Positions 23,467 to 32,639 are shown, counted from the first letter of the stretch. The stretch: DNA of 33,829 nt from Bacillota bacterium (GCA_021795575.1 JAJYPH010000017.1:1-33829); one strand, 5' to 3'. The notes: a model not told the origin generated them from the sequence alone. Translations and numbers: made by a program.

Positions 23467-24738
23467 ATGGTTCTGGGCGTCAACCACGTGCGCGCCGACG
23501 TGGCGCTGCGCGGGGACTTGTCGCTGGATCAGCCCCCCCTGCTGACCGCGCTGTATACGCGGCTGAAGCGTGAAGCCGGGTTCGAGGGGGCGGTGGTTTT
23601 ATCGACGTGCAATCGCACGGAGATTTACACCACTGAGGCCCTGCCCGTGGAGCGGGTAGCGACGCTGTGGGGCGAGACCGTTGGGGTTCTGCCCGCGCAG
23701 TTTGCCGACGCGGCGTACGTGCATGGGGGCGACGGGGCGGTGGCGCACCTGTTTCAGGTGGCGGCGGGCCTGGACGCGATGGTACTGGGGGAAACGGAAA
23801 TTCTGGGCCAGGTGAAAGACGCGTATGCCGTGGCCCAGCAGGAGCACGCGGCGGGTGTCCTGCACCGCGTCTTTCAGGCGGCATTCAAAGCCGCCAAGCG
23901 GGCGCATGCCGAAACGGCCATTTCCGAGCGCGCCCTGTCGTTGGGCTACGCGGCGCGGGAACTGGCAATCAAAATTTTTGGGGACGACCTTCCAGGGCGT
24001 CGTGTGCTGGTAGTGGGTGCGGGGGCCATGGCCGCCAAAGCGTTTCGGCATCTGCGCGATGCCAGCGCGGACGTCACGGTGGTGAACCGTACGCCCGCCC
24101 GGGCGGACGCCCTCGTGGCGAGCGCGGGGGGCCGGGCAGCCCCTTGGAGTGATCTCGCCTCGTTGGTGGCGTCGTCCGACGTGGTCGTGACGGCCACCCG
24201 GTCGCCCACGGTGGTGATTCCCACCAAATGGGTGCGTGCCGCCGCTCCGCTGCGGCGGGGCGTACCCTGGCTGTTTCTGGACCTCGCGGTGCCCCGCAAC
24301 GTTGCACCGGGAGTGGGACGGGTGCCGGGCGTCCTGCGCTACGATCTCGACGACTTGGACGCGGTGGTCCAAAAGAACCGGGCCCGGCGGGCAGCCGAGG
24401 TGGACGCGGTGCGGCAGATTCTAGGTGAGGAGGCGGCGCGGTTGGCACGCGAAATGGATACGGCGGCGGTGGGACCGGTCATACGATCGCTGCGCGAAAA
24501 GGCGGAGCACATTCGGTCGGACGAGCTGGAGGCCCTGTGGCGGCGGCTGCCGGATTTGAGCCCGGCGGAACGCGCGGCGGTGGAGCAAACCACCCATCGG
24601 ATGCTGACGAAGCTGTTGAACGACCCGATGACCAGCATCCGGCAGTGGGCCAGCGTACCGGATGGTCCCGTGTATTTGGATGCCCTGCGCGAGTTGTTTC
24701 GCCTGGATGCCCCGTCGAGCCAGCCGCAGCCCGACTGA
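23467..24738 (+). CDS. hemA: Glutamyl-tRNA reductase
   Basis: This 423-residue enzyme reduces glutamyl-tRNA(Glu) to glutamate-1-semialdehyde with NADPH, the first step of tetrapyrrole synthesis by the C5 pathway. The catalytic Cys48 is in LSTCNRTEIY. GLDAMVLGETEILGQVK is the signature for tRNA recognition. RRVLVVGAGAMAAKA is the NADPH-binding Rossmann motif. The C-terminal part is the helical dimerisation domain. The start ATG 23467 has its ribosome binding site (GGGGGGAG) unusually far away, about 15 bases. The residues just upstream (I-R-L) read like the usual N-terminus, so a non-ATG start a few codons earlier is possible. A palindrome upstream may regulate it. Confidence 0.95.
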   Translation: MVLGVNHVRADVALRGDLSLDQPPLLTALYTRLKREAGFEGAVVLSTCNRTEIYTTEALPVERVATLWGETVGVLPAQFADAAYVHGGDGAVAHLFQVAAGLDAMVLGETEILGQVKDAYAVAQQEHAAGVLHRVFQAAFKAAKRAHAETAISERALSLGYAARELAIKIFGDDLPGRRVLVVGAGAMAAKAFRHLRDASADVTVVNRTPARADALVASAGGRAAPWSDLASLVASSDVVVTATRSPTVVIPTKWVRAAAPLRRGVPWLFLDLAVPRNVAPGVGRVPGVLRYDLDDLDAVVQKNRARRAAEVDAVRQILGEEAARLAREMDTAAVGPVIRSLREKAEHIRSDELEALWRRLPDLSPAERAAVEQTTHRMLTKLLNDPMTSIRQWASVPDGPVYLDALRELFRLDAPSSQPQPD

Positions 24739-24755
24739 GCGACGAGAGGGCAGGC

Positions 24756-25565
24756 ATGGAGGCGTGGCTGGTGGCGGGAACGGGGACCGCGCTGGCGGGA
24801 TCCTCGGTCGGGTTTGTGTGGGGCTTCTACGAGCCGCGCCACGAGCGGTGGGCCGCGGGCGGGCTGGCGGCGGCCTGGGTGCTGGCGACGGTGTGGCTCG
24901 CGATGGCTCTCGCGCTCTCCCGGCCGTCCCTGGCGACGCCGGCGGTCGTCGGCAATCTTGCCGTGTGGATGGCGGCGACGGGCTTTCCGTGGTGGAGCCG
25001 GCGGCCCGGGTGGGGCCCGCTGGCAGGGTTTGCGGTGCCGGTGCTCACCCTGGTGTGGGTCGCGAGCCAACTGGCGAGGCCGTGGCTGCCGGCGGCGAAC
25101 GCGTCGCCCACGCTGTGGGGATGGGTGAATCTGGGGCTCTTGGGGGCCGCCATCACCAGTCTGCTGCTGGGGGCAGCGGCCGCGGGGATGTACCTCGAGC
25201 ACGAACGGGAACTGCTCCACAAGATGCCGCGCGTGTTTTACTATCGCCTGCCACCGCTGGGGGATCTGGACCGCTGGAGCTACCGACTCACGGTGTGGGG
25301 TTGGGCGAGCCTCTCGGGGTCCATCGTCACGGGGGGGTTGCTGACCGTCCCGGCGGGGGTATATTGGGTTCAGACGATTGGGGGCGCGGGCATGGTGGGC
25401 GTGTGGCTCGCCTACCTGGCCTATGTGATCCTGCGGGCCCGGGGGTGGCGGGGCCACGGGTCGTCTTGGCTTACCGTGGCCGCCTTTGTGGCGTTGGCGG
25501 CCGATGTCGTGGGAGCGGGGGGCGTCAGCCACGGCGTGGCCGCTGGCGCCTGGCACGCGTGGTAG
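24756..25565 (+). CDS. hemX: HemX-like membrane protein (CcsA/cytochrome c assembly fold)
   Basis: This 269-residue protein has about eight hydrophobic segments and conserved Trp/His positions typical of the CcsA/HemX group. Its place between hemA and hemC matches Bacillus, where HemX lowers HemA levels post-translationally. That role is inferred from position and topology, since sequence motifs in this family are weak. The alternative is a cytochrome c assembly subunit (ResC/CcsA). It starts at ATG 24756, 18 bases after hemA. Confidence 0.75.
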   Translation: MEAWLVAGTGTALAGSSVGFVWGFYEPRHERWAAGGLAAAWVLATVWLAMALALSRPSLATPAVVGNLAVWMAATGFPWWSRRPGWGPLAGFAVPVLTLVWVASQLARPWLPAANASPTLWGWVNLGLLGAAITSLLLGAAAAGMYLEHERELLHKMPRVFYYRLPPLGDLDRWSYRLTVWGWASLSGSIVTGGLLTVPAGVYWVQTIGGAGMVGVWLAYLAYVILRARGWRGHGSSWLTVAAFVALAADVVGAGGVSHGVAAGAWHAW

Positions 25566-25612
25566 GCCTGAGTCCAGTCCGCCGGGGGCCGTCGCGAGAG
25601 GGGAAGGGGTTA

Positions 25613-26554
25613 ATGAGGGGGTCCATGCGACGAGGGTGGCGCGTCGGCACCCGGTCGAGTCCCCTGGCGCTGGCCCAGGCGGCGTGGGTGGTCGACCAGT
25701 GGGCGTTGGGTGGAACACCCGTGACGGTGGTGCCGATCGAGTCGGAGGGGGACCGGGTCCTGGACCGGTCGCTGGACGAAATCGGCGGACGGGGTGTGTT
25801 CACCACGGCGCTGGAGGAGGCCCTGGTGGACGGTCGTGTTGACCTGGTGGTCCATTCGCTGAAAGACTTGCCCACCCGGCTCGCGCCCTCGCTCCAGCTG
25901 GCCGCGGTGACGCGGCGGGAAGATCCGCGCGATGCGGCGGTGCTCCGGCGCCCCGGGCACCTCGATGCCCTGCCGGCCGGGGCCCGGGTGGGCACATCGA
26001 GCTTAAGGCGGGCGGCGCTCCTTCGGCAAGCGTACCCGGATCTGGTGGTGGCCCCGGTCAGGGGCAATCTAGGCACGCGCCTGGCCAAGCTGGCGGCGGG
26101 GGACTATGACGCGCTGGTGCTGGCCGCGGCTGGGCTCGTCCGGCTGGGCCGGGCGCACGACATTGCGGATTACCTGGATCCGTCGTGGATGATTCCCTCG
26201 CCGGGGCAGGGGGCGCTGGCGGTGGAAGTGCGGGCCGACGATCTGGACGCCGTGCGCCTGGCGTCGTCGCTGGACGATGCCGAGGTGCACCAGGCCACGC
26301 ACGCCGAACGACAGGTGCTGGACGCGATGGGGGGCAACTGCCAGATTCCGCTGGGCGCGTACGCCGAGCGGGACCCGAGCCGCGACGAGTGGCAGCTGTT
26401 GGTGTTTGCGGCCGGGGGGGGAGCGCCCCCGGCGCGCCTGTCGTGGCGGGGGACCGCGCTGGACGTGGGCGTGGCGTGGGTGACGTCCGAGCTGGTGCGG
26501 TGGGCGGCGGCAGACAGGCGGGCAGGGGCTGAAGAGACAGGAGGGCAGCGATGA
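25613..26554 (+). CDS. hemC: Porphobilinogen deaminase (hydroxymethylbilane synthase)
   Basis: This 313-residue enzyme joins four porphobilinogen units into hydroxymethylbilane. The N-terminal motif VGTRSSPLALAQA, HSLKDLP with catalytic Asp85, and Cys243 in GGNCQIPLGAYA (anchor of the dipyrromethane cofactor) are present. VGTSSLRR and the Arg-rich region fit the family. I place the start at ATG 25613, with a GGGGAAGGGG site; ATG 25625 is an alternative. It overlaps hemD by four bases (ATGA). Confidence 0.95.
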   Translation: MRGSMRRGWRVGTRSSPLALAQAAWVVDQWALGGTPVTVVPIESEGDRVLDRSLDEIGGRGVFTTALEEALVDGRVDLVVHSLKDLPTRLAPSLQLAAVTRREDPRDAAVLRRPGHLDALPAGARVGTSSLRRAALLRQAYPDLVVAPVRGNLGTRLAKLAAGDYDALVLAAAGLVRLGRAHDIADYLDPSWMIPSPGQGALAVEVRADDLDAVRLASSLDDAEVHQATHAERQVLDAMGGNCQIPLGAYAERDPSRDEWQLLVFAAGGGAPPARLSWRGTALDVGVAWVTSELVRWAAADRRAGAEETGGQR

Positions 26555-27936
26555 TGGGGGTGCCGTTGGTTGGCTGGCCATCGGAGGCGGCGTGTCTCAC
26601 CAGTGCCCAGGTGGACGCTCTGCTGATGGCGGATGTTCTGGTGGCCGACGAGGGGTTCGAGCCGCCCGCGCGGGACCGCTTCGTGCAGGCCGGTGCCGAG
26701 TGGCTGGCCGTCGGCACGGAAGCCGAGGCCCTGCGGATCTTGACCGAGGAGGCTGCCGCCGGCCGCGCCGTGGTGCGGGTGGTCCCGGCTCATCGGATGG
26801 TGGCGGCGTGGCGGGACAGTGCCCGCGTGGCTGGCGGCGCGGGACCGTACACGCCGGTGGCGGGCATGCGGCCGCTGGACGTGCAGTTGGCACGCTGGCA
26901 GCTGCCGGCGGCGGCCCTGGCTTTCGATGCCTGGGCCGCCGGCGAGGACGATCTGCGGCCCGAGCGGGTGGTCTGGGTGGACGCGGCCGAGGAGCCGGTG
27001 ACCGCGTTCCCCGAGGCGCCGGCGGATGCGCACGTGGAGCTCATGGCCCCCCGGGGCGAACAGGTTTACGCCGGGCCCCTGGCGGCCGTGCCGGGTGAGG
27101 CGTGGCCGGAGCCCCTGTTGGCCCACTGGCAGCCGCGCGCCGCCGTCCGGCGTCCTCGAGTGCTCATCCTGCGGGCGGACGGCCAGGCCGGCCCCTTGCT
27201 GGAGGCGGTGCGCCGCGAAGGTTGGGTTCCTGTCGCCTCCCCGATCCTCACGTTTGAGAGCCCCGACTGGACCGCGGTGGACGACCGGCTCACGCATCTG
27301 GACCGATACGCGTGGGTGGTGTTCACATCCGCCAACGGCGTCACCGCGTTTTTTGACCGCCTGCGCTTTTTGGGCCAGGACGTGCGCCGTCTCACAGGCC
27401 GCGTGGCGGCCGTGGGGCAGGAAACCTGCCGACGGCTCGGCGAGCTGTGTCTCACGGTGGACCTGGTGCCGGCCGGGGAGTCCAGCCAGGAGGGGCTCCT
27501 GGCCGCTTTTGGGGCGGTGAGCCACCTGGCCGGGCACAACGTGCTGCTGGTGGTGGGGGATCGGCGGGGAGCCGCGCTGGCCACCGGTCTGCGAGCGGGT
27601 GGCGCGCTGGTAAATGAGGCGGTGGTGTACCGTACCGTTCCGCGGCCCGTGGATGAGAGCGTCCGCCGCGACCTGCTGGCCAATCACCTGGATGCGGTGG
27701 TGTTCACCTCCGGGTCGACCGCGCAGTTTTTGTGGGCGGCGCTGGGCGCCCGGGAGCGCGACGCGCTGGGGCGGCTGGTCCGCGTCAGCATCGGGGCCAG
27801 CACGTCGCGCACCCTGGACCGGCTGGGTCTGCCGCCGACGGCGGTGGCGGCGCGGCCCGATACCCCAAGCCTGGTGGAGGCCCTGCGCGCCGGCCTGGCC
27901 GGATGCGCAGCCGGGCGGCAGGGGGCCGGGGCATGA
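26551..27936 (+). CDS. hemD: Uroporphyrinogen-III synthase with degenerate N-terminal SUMT-like domain
   Basis: This 461-residue protein is almost twice the usual HemD length. The C-terminal half (from about residue 205) is the HemD synthase that closes and inverts ring D of hydroxymethylbilane. VLILRADGQAGPLLEAVRRE, VVFTSANGVTAFFD and VVFTSGSTAQFLW are its repeat motifs. The first 190 residues look like a decayed uroporphyrinogen-III methyltransferase (CobA) domain. PLVGWPSEAACLTSAQVDAL replaces the GAGPGDP SAM loop. The later AAAGRAVVRVVPAHR lacks the GGDP motif, while YTPVAGMRPLDVQLARWQLP keeps the VPG-type helix. A CobA-HemD fusion with a lost methylase is therefore inferred. It overlaps hemC and hemB by four bases each. 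Confidence 0.85.
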   Translation: MMGVPLVGWPSEAACLTSAQVDALLMADVLVADEGFEPPARDRFVQAGAEWLAVGTEAEALRILTEEAAAGRAVVRVVPAHRMVAAWRDSARVAGGAGPYTPVAGMRPLDVQLARWQLPAAALAFDAWAAGEDDLRPERVVWVDAAEEPVTAFPEAPADAHVELMAPRGEQVYAGPLAAVPGEAWPEPLLAHWQPRAAVRRPRVLILRADGQAGPLLEAVRREGWVPVASPILTFESPDWTAVDDRLTHLDRYAWVVFTSANGVTAFFDRLRFLGQDVRRLTGRVAAVGQETCRRLGELCLTVDLVPAGESSQEGLLAAFGAVSHLAGHNVLLVVGDRRGAALATGLRAGGALVNEAVVYRTVPRPVDESVRRDLLANHLDAVVFTSGSTAQFLWAALGARERDALGRLVRVSIGASTSRTLDRLGLPPTAVAARPDTPSLVEALRAGLAGCAAGRQGAGA

Positions 27937-28916
27937 CCCGCCTGACGCTGGCCGAACGGCCCCGGCGGCTGCGCCAAAGCGCCGCGGTGCGGCAGATGGT
28001 GGCAGAGACGCGGCTCAGTCCGACCAACCTCATCTACCCCCTGTTTGTTCGCCCGGGTCACGACGAGGCCCGGCCGATTGGGAGCATGCCCGGCCAGCAC
28101 CAGTGGTCCGCGGACCGGCTGGTGGGCGAGGTGGGGCGGGCCATCGGCGCCGGGGTGGGCGCGGTGATGCTGTTTGGCATCCCCGCCGCCAAGGACCCCC
28201 AAGGTTCGGCCATGCACGATCCGGACGGGGTGGTGCCCAACGCCGTGCGCCGCCTCAAAGATGCACACCCGGACCTCGTCGTGATGGCGGACCTGTGCCT
28301 CTGCGACTACACGGATCATGGACACTGTGGGATTCTCGCCCCCGACGGCCGCGTGGCGAACGATGCCACGGTGGATCGCCTCGCGACGGCGGCCGTGCTG
28401 TTTGCGGAGGCCGGTGCGGATGTGGTGGCGCCCTCGGACATGATGGACGGACGCGTCGGCGCGATTCGGTCCGCGCTGGACAGCGCGGGACACGTGGACA
28501 CGCTGGTGCTGTCCTACGCGGTGAAGTACGCGTCGGGCTTCTATGCGCCGTTTCGCGAGGCGGCCGAAAACCGGCCGCAGTTCGGCGACCGGCGGGGATA
28601 CCAGATGGATGTCGCCAACGCCCGGGAGGCGCTGCGTGAAGCGCGCCTGGACATGGCCGAGGGCGCTGATCTCCTGATGGTCAAGCCGGCGCTGTCATCG
28701 CTGGACATTCTGGCGCGGCTGGCTCCGATCGTGGACCGGCCGCTGGCAGCGTACCAGGTGAGTGGGGAATACAGCCAAATCATGGCGGCCGCCGAGCGGG
28801 GCTGGCTGGACGAGCGCACGGCGGCTTTGGAAACGCTGCTGGCCATCCGCCGGGCCGGGGCCAGCCTGATCTTGACGTACTTTGCGGTGAAGGCGGCCCA
28901 GTGGGTGTCCGAATGA
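27933..28916 (+). CDS. hemB: Delta-aminolevulinic acid dehydratase (porphobilinogen synthase)
   Basis: This 327-residue enzyme condenses two 5-aminolevulinate molecules into porphobilinogen. Zinc ligands Cys122, Cys124 and Cys132 lie in ADLCLCDYTDHGHCG, which marks a zinc-dependent form. The Schiff-base lysines are Lys198 in YAVKYASGFYAPF and Lys251 in LMVKPA. AAVRQMVAETRLSPTNLIYP is the usual N-terminal region. The ATG overlaps the hemD stop (ATGA). The operon order hemA-X-C-D-B is that of Bacillus; hemL is not in the window. A strong hairpin lies just after its stop codon. Confidence 0.97.
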   Translation: MTRLTLAERPRRLRQSAAVRQMVAETRLSPTNLIYPLFVRPGHDEARPIGSMPGQHQWSADRLVGEVGRAIGAGVGAVMLFGIPAAKDPQGSAMHDPDGVVPNAVRRLKDAHPDLVVMADLCLCDYTDHGHCGILAPDGRVANDATVDRLATAAVLFAEAGADVVAPSDMMDGRVGAIRSALDSAGHVDTLVLSYAVKYASGFYAPFREAAENRPQFGDRRGYQMDVANAREALREARLDMAEGADLLMVKPALSSLDILARLAPIVDRPLAAYQVSGEYSQIMAAAERGWLDERTAALETLLAIRRAGASLILTYFAVKAAQWVSE

Positions 28917-28926
28917 CGGGAGGGCG

Positions 28927-28957
28927 GCCGCCGTTGGCCATCTGGCCATACGGCGGC
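28927..28957 (+). other. Strong hairpin after hemB without a T-run
   Basis: GCCGCCGTTGGCCA pairs with TGGCCATACGGCGGC, with one bulged base, starting 11 bases after the hemB stop. There is no T-tract, so it may be an atypical terminator, an mRNA 3'-end stabiliser, or a regulator of the next gene. The stem is 13-14 pairs and very GC-rich. Confidence 0.55.
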
Positions 28958-29011
28958 TAGGCGGGACTCTAGAGAGAGGGCCGTTCGTCGGCAAGGGAGG
29001 CGCAGGATCGC

Positions 29012-29248
29012 ATGGATGATCACCGGTCGATGAATTCCCATCCCCGTGCCCGCGCGGTCTCATCCGGACCCCGCGGGGGCGGCGCCGCCACACCCGACCC
29101 CAACCGGGCCGAGTGGCTGGATCTCGCGCACACCGATCAGGCCTTTGAGGAGTGGCCGGCGGTGGTGGAAGACTCCAGCCTCGGGCTCACGCTGACGGAG
29201 GCCGAGCCAGTGGATCGGCGGGCGGCGCGGCGCCGTCCGGGGCGATGA
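29012..29248 (+). CDS. Small hypothetical protein between hemB and selA
   Basis: This 78-residue protein is rich in Pro, Arg, Asp and Glu, with no signal peptide or membrane segment. The middle part RAEWLDLAHTDQAFEEWPAV is the most ordered stretch and has three Trp/Phe positions; the ends look disordered. A GGGAGGCGCAGGA region precedes the ATG. It ends one base before the TTG start of selA, so coupling is likely. I do not recognise the family, and it may be a narrow lineage protein. Confidence 0.5.
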   Translation: MDDHRSMNSHPRARAVSSGPRGGGAATPDPNRAEWLDLAHTDQAFEEWPAVVEDSSLGLTLTEAEPVDRRAARRRPGR

Positions 29249-29249
29249 G

Positions 29250-30707
29250 TTGAGCGACGCCGTCACGCCGGCCCCCGACCGCGGGGCCGTGTCCGCTCGG
29301 CTCCGGCAGCTGCCGCAGGTGCACCGGCTGGCGGACAGCCTGCCCCACCCCATCCCCGCTGTGTACCGCGTAGCCGCCAGCCAGGCGGTGCTGGACCGCG
29401 CGCGGCGGGCGCTGCGTCAATCCGCGGATCCGGCCGCGGCCCGGGTGGCCCAGCTGGCCGACGATGCGGCGGCCCTGGCTGCGCGACTGGCATCCCCCCA
29501 CCTGGCCCGGGTGATCAACGGCACGGGCGTGATTCTCCACACCAACCTGGGGCGGGCGCCACTGGCGGACGCGGCGTTGGCGCACGTCGAACGCGTGGCG
29601 CGTGGCTACTCGACTCTGGAGTGGGACCCAGAGACCGGGCGCCGCGGGTCGCGCATGAGCCATCTTGACGAGGTGCTGCCCGCCCTCACGGGCGCCGAGG
29701 CGGCGATGGCCGTCAACAACAACGCGGGGGCAGTCCTGCTGGCGCTGTTCACGCTGGCCGCGGGGCGTTCCGTGATCGTGTCCCGCGGCCAGTTGGTGGA
29801 GATTGGCGGCGCGTTTCGGATTCCCGATGTGATGCGGGTGAGCGGTGCTCGCCTGGTGGAGGTGGGCACCACTAACAAGACCCGGTGCTCTGACTACGCG
29901 TCGGCCATTGTGCCTGGCGAGACGGCGCTCTTGTTGCACGTCCACCCGTCGAACTTTCGGCAGACCGGCTTTGTGGAGAGTGTGGCGCCGGGCGAGCTGG
30001 CGGCGCTGGGTCGGGAGGCGGGGGTGCCCGTCATGGCGGACCTGGGGTCGGGGGTGTTGTTCCCCCTCACCCGGGGAGGCGCCCAGGAGCCGGCGGTGCG
30101 GGACGTGGTGGCCGCCGGCGTGGACGTCACGACCTTCTCAGGTGATAAGCTGTTGGGCGGGCCCCAGGCGGGCCTGATTGTGGGGCGGGCAGAGTTGGTG
30201 GGAGCCATGCGCCGTCACCCTTTGGCGCGCGCGCTGCGCCTGGACAAGATGACGCTGGCCGCCTTGGAGGTGACGCTCCGGTTGTACCGCGAGGGACGTC
30301 AGGACGAGATCCCGCTCTGGCGGATGCTCTCCCAGTCGGAGGATACCCTGACCCAGCGGGCCCGACGTCTCAGGCGGCTGGTGATGCGCCAATTGGGTGG
30401 CGTGCCCGGTGTGCAGCTGGCCGTACGGCGCACGACCGCCCCCGTGGGCGGCGGCTCGCTGCCCGAGGTGATGTCCGCGACGGCCGTGCTGGCGGTGCGG
30501 TCGGCGCACCTGTCCGCCGAGGCGCTGGAGGCGCGGCTCCGCGCGGGAACGCCGGCCATGGCCGTGCGAGTGGCGGAGGACGCCGTGTGGGTGGATTTGC
30601 GCACGGTGGCGCCGGCCGAAGAACGCGAGGCGGCGGGATGTGTCGCCCGGGCGCTGGCGGGACCTGAGTTCCGGTGGCCAGGCACGGAGGAGCCACGCCA
30701 TATATAG
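29250..30707 (+). CDS. selA: L-seryl-tRNA(Sec) selenium transferase
   Basis: This 485-residue PLP enzyme converts seryl-tRNA(Sec) to selenocysteinyl-tRNA(Sec) using selenophosphate. INGTGVILHTNLGRAPL (89-105), GYSTLEWDPETGRRGSRMSH and VNNNAGAVLLAL are family blocks. Lys300 in TTFSGDKLLGGPQAG forms the PLP Schiff base, close to E. coli Lys295. The start is TTG 29250, one base after the small upstream gene, with no strong ribosome binding site of its own. In many genomes selA is beside selB and selC; neither is in this window. Its presence implies the organism makes selenoproteins. Confidence 0.95.
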   Translation: MSDAVTPAPDRGAVSARLRQLPQVHRLADSLPHPIPAVYRVAASQAVLDRARRALRQSADPAAARVAQLADDAAALAARLASPHLARVINGTGVILHTNLGRAPLADAALAHVERVARGYSTLEWDPETGRRGSRMSHLDEVLPALTGAEAAMAVNNNAGAVLLALFTLAAGRSVIVSRGQLVEIGGAFRIPDVMRVSGARLVEVGTTNKTRCSDYASAIVPGETALLLHVHPSNFRQTGFVESVAPGELAALGREAGVPVMADLGSGVLFPLTRGGAQEPAVRDVVAAGVDVTTFSGDKLLGGPQAGLIVGRAELVGAMRRHPLARALRLDKMTLAALEVTLRLYREGRQDEIPLWRMLSQSEDTLTQRARRLRRLVMRQLGGVPGVQLAVRRTTAPVGGGSLPEVMSATAVLAVRSAHLSAEALEARLRAGTPAMAVRVAEDAVWVDLRTVAPAEEREAAGCVARALAGPEFRWPGTEEPRHI

Positions 30708-30761
30708 GCGCGACACCAAGGACTGGGCAGGATCGAAGCAGGTGAGAGAGGGTGGCCGGGG

Positions 30762-31553
30762 ATGAAAATTGCAGTGCTGGTTAAGCAGGTGCCGGATACG
30801 GCCACGCGCATTCAACTGGCGTCGGATGGCTCTGGCATTAACACAGCGGGCATCAAGTGGGTTTTGAATCCGTACGACGAATTTGCCATTGAGGAGGCGC
30901 TTAAACTTCGCGACCAGCACAGCGGTGAGGTGGTGCTGGTGTCGTTTGGACCCGCCCGGGTCGAAGAAGCTATCCGCCAGGGGTTGGCCATGGGCGCGGA
31001 TCGGGCCATCTGGGTCAGTGACGACGGGGTGGCGGACGTGGACTACCTGGGCCGGGCACAGATCCTCGTGGCGGCCCTCAGCCAGGAGGCGGACTGGGAC
31101 CTCGTGCTGGTGGGCAAGCAGGCGGTGGACGACGACGCGGCGCAGACCGGCCCGCTGGTCGCGGCGCTGCTGGACTGGCCGCAAGCGATGGTGGTGCTGG
31201 GACTCACGGTGGATGCCGCGGGGCGCCGCATCACCGCCACGCGCGAGCTGGAGGGTGCCACGGAAACCGTCGAGCTCACCCTGCCAGCGGTGCTGGGCGC
31301 CCAGCGGGGCTTGAATGTGCCGCGCTATCCCACTCTGCCCAACATCATGAAGGCCAAGCGCAAAGAGGTCCGGCACACCAGCGCAGCGGACCTGGGTTTG
31401 GATGGGGCACAGCTCACGGCGGACCGCCGGGTGGTGGTGGAGGGATATCAGCTGCCCCCGCCGCGGCCCGAACCCAAGGTGCTGACGGGCGACCCGGCGG
31501 AGGCAGCGGCCACGCTGGTGAAGCTTTTGCACAACGAGGCCCAGATTTTATGA
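30762..31553 (+). CDS. etfB: Electron transfer flavoprotein, beta subunit
   Basis: This 263-residue subunit carries AMP and, with EtfA, shuttles electrons from acyl-CoA dehydrogenases. The N-terminus MKIAVLVKQVPDT, GVKWVLNPYDEFAIEEALKL-like core (here GIKWVLNP), GKQAVDDDAAQTGPLVAALL, and the signature with LPAVLGAQRGLNVPRYP are clear. The GAGAGGGTGGCCGGGG leader precedes ATG 30762. It is followed by etfA after 64 bases. Confidence 0.95.
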   Translation: MKIAVLVKQVPDTATRIQLASDGSGINTAGIKWVLNPYDEFAIEEALKLRDQHSGEVVLVSFGPARVEEAIRQGLAMGADRAIWVSDDGVADVDYLGRAQILVAALSQEADWDLVLVGKQAVDDDAAQTGPLVAALLDWPQAMVVLGLTVDAAGRRITATRELEGATETVELTLPAVLGAQRGLNVPRYPTLPNIMKAKRKEVRHTSAADLGLDGAQLTADRRVVVEGYQLPPPRPEPKVLTGDPAEAAATLVKLLHNEAQIL

Positions 31554-31617
31554 GCCCTGGGCGCACGTTCGGGACGCTTGGCCGAGGCGGCGCGCCGGCG
31601 CAAGAAGGGATGACAGC

Positions 31618-32583
31618 ATGAGCGGCATTTTGGTGGTTTTGGAGCAGTGGGAGGGCCGGGTGCGGCGCGTGGGCCTGGAAGCGTGCGCGACGGCGGTTCG
31701 GCTGGGGCACGGTCCGGTGTCGGCGGTGGCCTTCGGAGCAGGAGCCGAAGCGGTGGCGGAGGCGGTGGGTGGTTTAGGAGTGGAGGAGCTTCTGGTGCTG
31801 CCGGACACCCCGTTTGACCGATACAGCTCCGACGCGTTTGCCGAGGCGGTTGCCGAAATCGTGCGGCAGGGGGAACCGTCGCTGGTCCTGTTTGGCGCGA
31901 CGGCGTTCGGCAAGGACTTGGCTCCCCGCGTGAGCGGGCTTTTAAAGGCGGGCCTCGCCAGCGATGTGACGGGCATTGACCCCGACGGGGACGACGTCGC
32001 GATCACGCGGCCGGTTTACGCCGGCAAGGCGCTTCAACGCGTGCGCATCGTGGGCACCCCGAAGCTGGTGAGCCTGAGGCCCAACGTGCAGCCCGTCGGG
32101 GCCGGCGGCGGTCCGGTCGCCCGCGTGTCCAGGCCCGCCGTCGAGGTGGGCGCCCCGCGGGCCGTCGTGACGGGCACCGAACGCAACGACGAAACCGTGG
32201 AGCTCACGGAGGCCAGCCGCATTGTGTCGGGCGGCCGGGGTATGAAGGCGTCGGAGAACTTTCGTCTGCTGGACGAGCTGGCGGCGGTCCTGGGAGCAGC
32301 CGTCGGGTCGTCGCGGCCGGTGGCCGATGAGGGCTGGGTGCCGCATTCGTACCATGTGGGGCAGACCGGCAAGGTGGTGAGCCCAGATCTTTACGTGGCC
32401 GTGGGGATTTCCGGCGCCATCCAGCATGTGGCCGGCATCTCCAACTCCAAGTGCATCGTGGCCATTAACAACGACCCGGACGCCCCGATCTTTAAAGTGG
32501 CGAACTATGGCGTCGTGGGCGATCTGTTCCAGGTGGTGCCCGCCCTGACGGCGGCGCTGAAGGCGCATCTGGACGCCTCCTGA
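31618..32583 (+). CDS. etfA: Electron transfer flavoprotein, alpha subunit
   Basis: This 321-residue FAD-binding subunit has the C-terminal FAD domain motif [17 protein letters not shown], then [20 protein letters not shown], and [20 protein letters not shown] with NDPDAPIF. It pairs with EtfB and would pass electrons to an ETF:quinone reductase; the EtfD-like protein at 9.7-11.7 kb is a candidate. The ATG follows GAAGGGATGACAGC. A gene for an exported protein comes 56 bases later. Whether this Etf bifurcates electrons cannot be decided from the sequence alone. Confidence 0.95.
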   Translation: MSGILVVLEQWEGRVRRVGLEACATAVRLGHGPVSAVAFGAGAEAVAEAVGGLGVEELLVLPDTPFDRYSSDAFAEAVAEIVRQGEPSLVLFGATAFGKDLAPRVSGLLKAGLASDVTGIDPDGDDVAITRPVYAGKALQRVRIVGTPKLVSLRPNVQPVGAGGGPVARVSRPAVEVGAPRAVVTGTERNDETVELTEASRIVSGGRGMKASENFRLLDELAAVLGAAVGSSRPVADEGWVPHSYHVGQTGKVVSPDLYVAVGISGAIQHVAGISNSKCIVAINNDPDAPIFKVANYGVVGDLFQVVPALTAALKAHLDAS

Positions 32584-32639
32584 CCGGCACCGAGGCATGC
32601 GTCCGCCGGCTTGCCCATACGGTCAGGCGGGGGGATCTG

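Noticed and set aside
30762-32583. Electron-bifurcating Etf
   Set aside because: Nothing in the sequence distinguishes it safely from a non-bifurcating Etf without alignment, and no butyryl-CoA dehydrogenase or Fix genes are adjacent.
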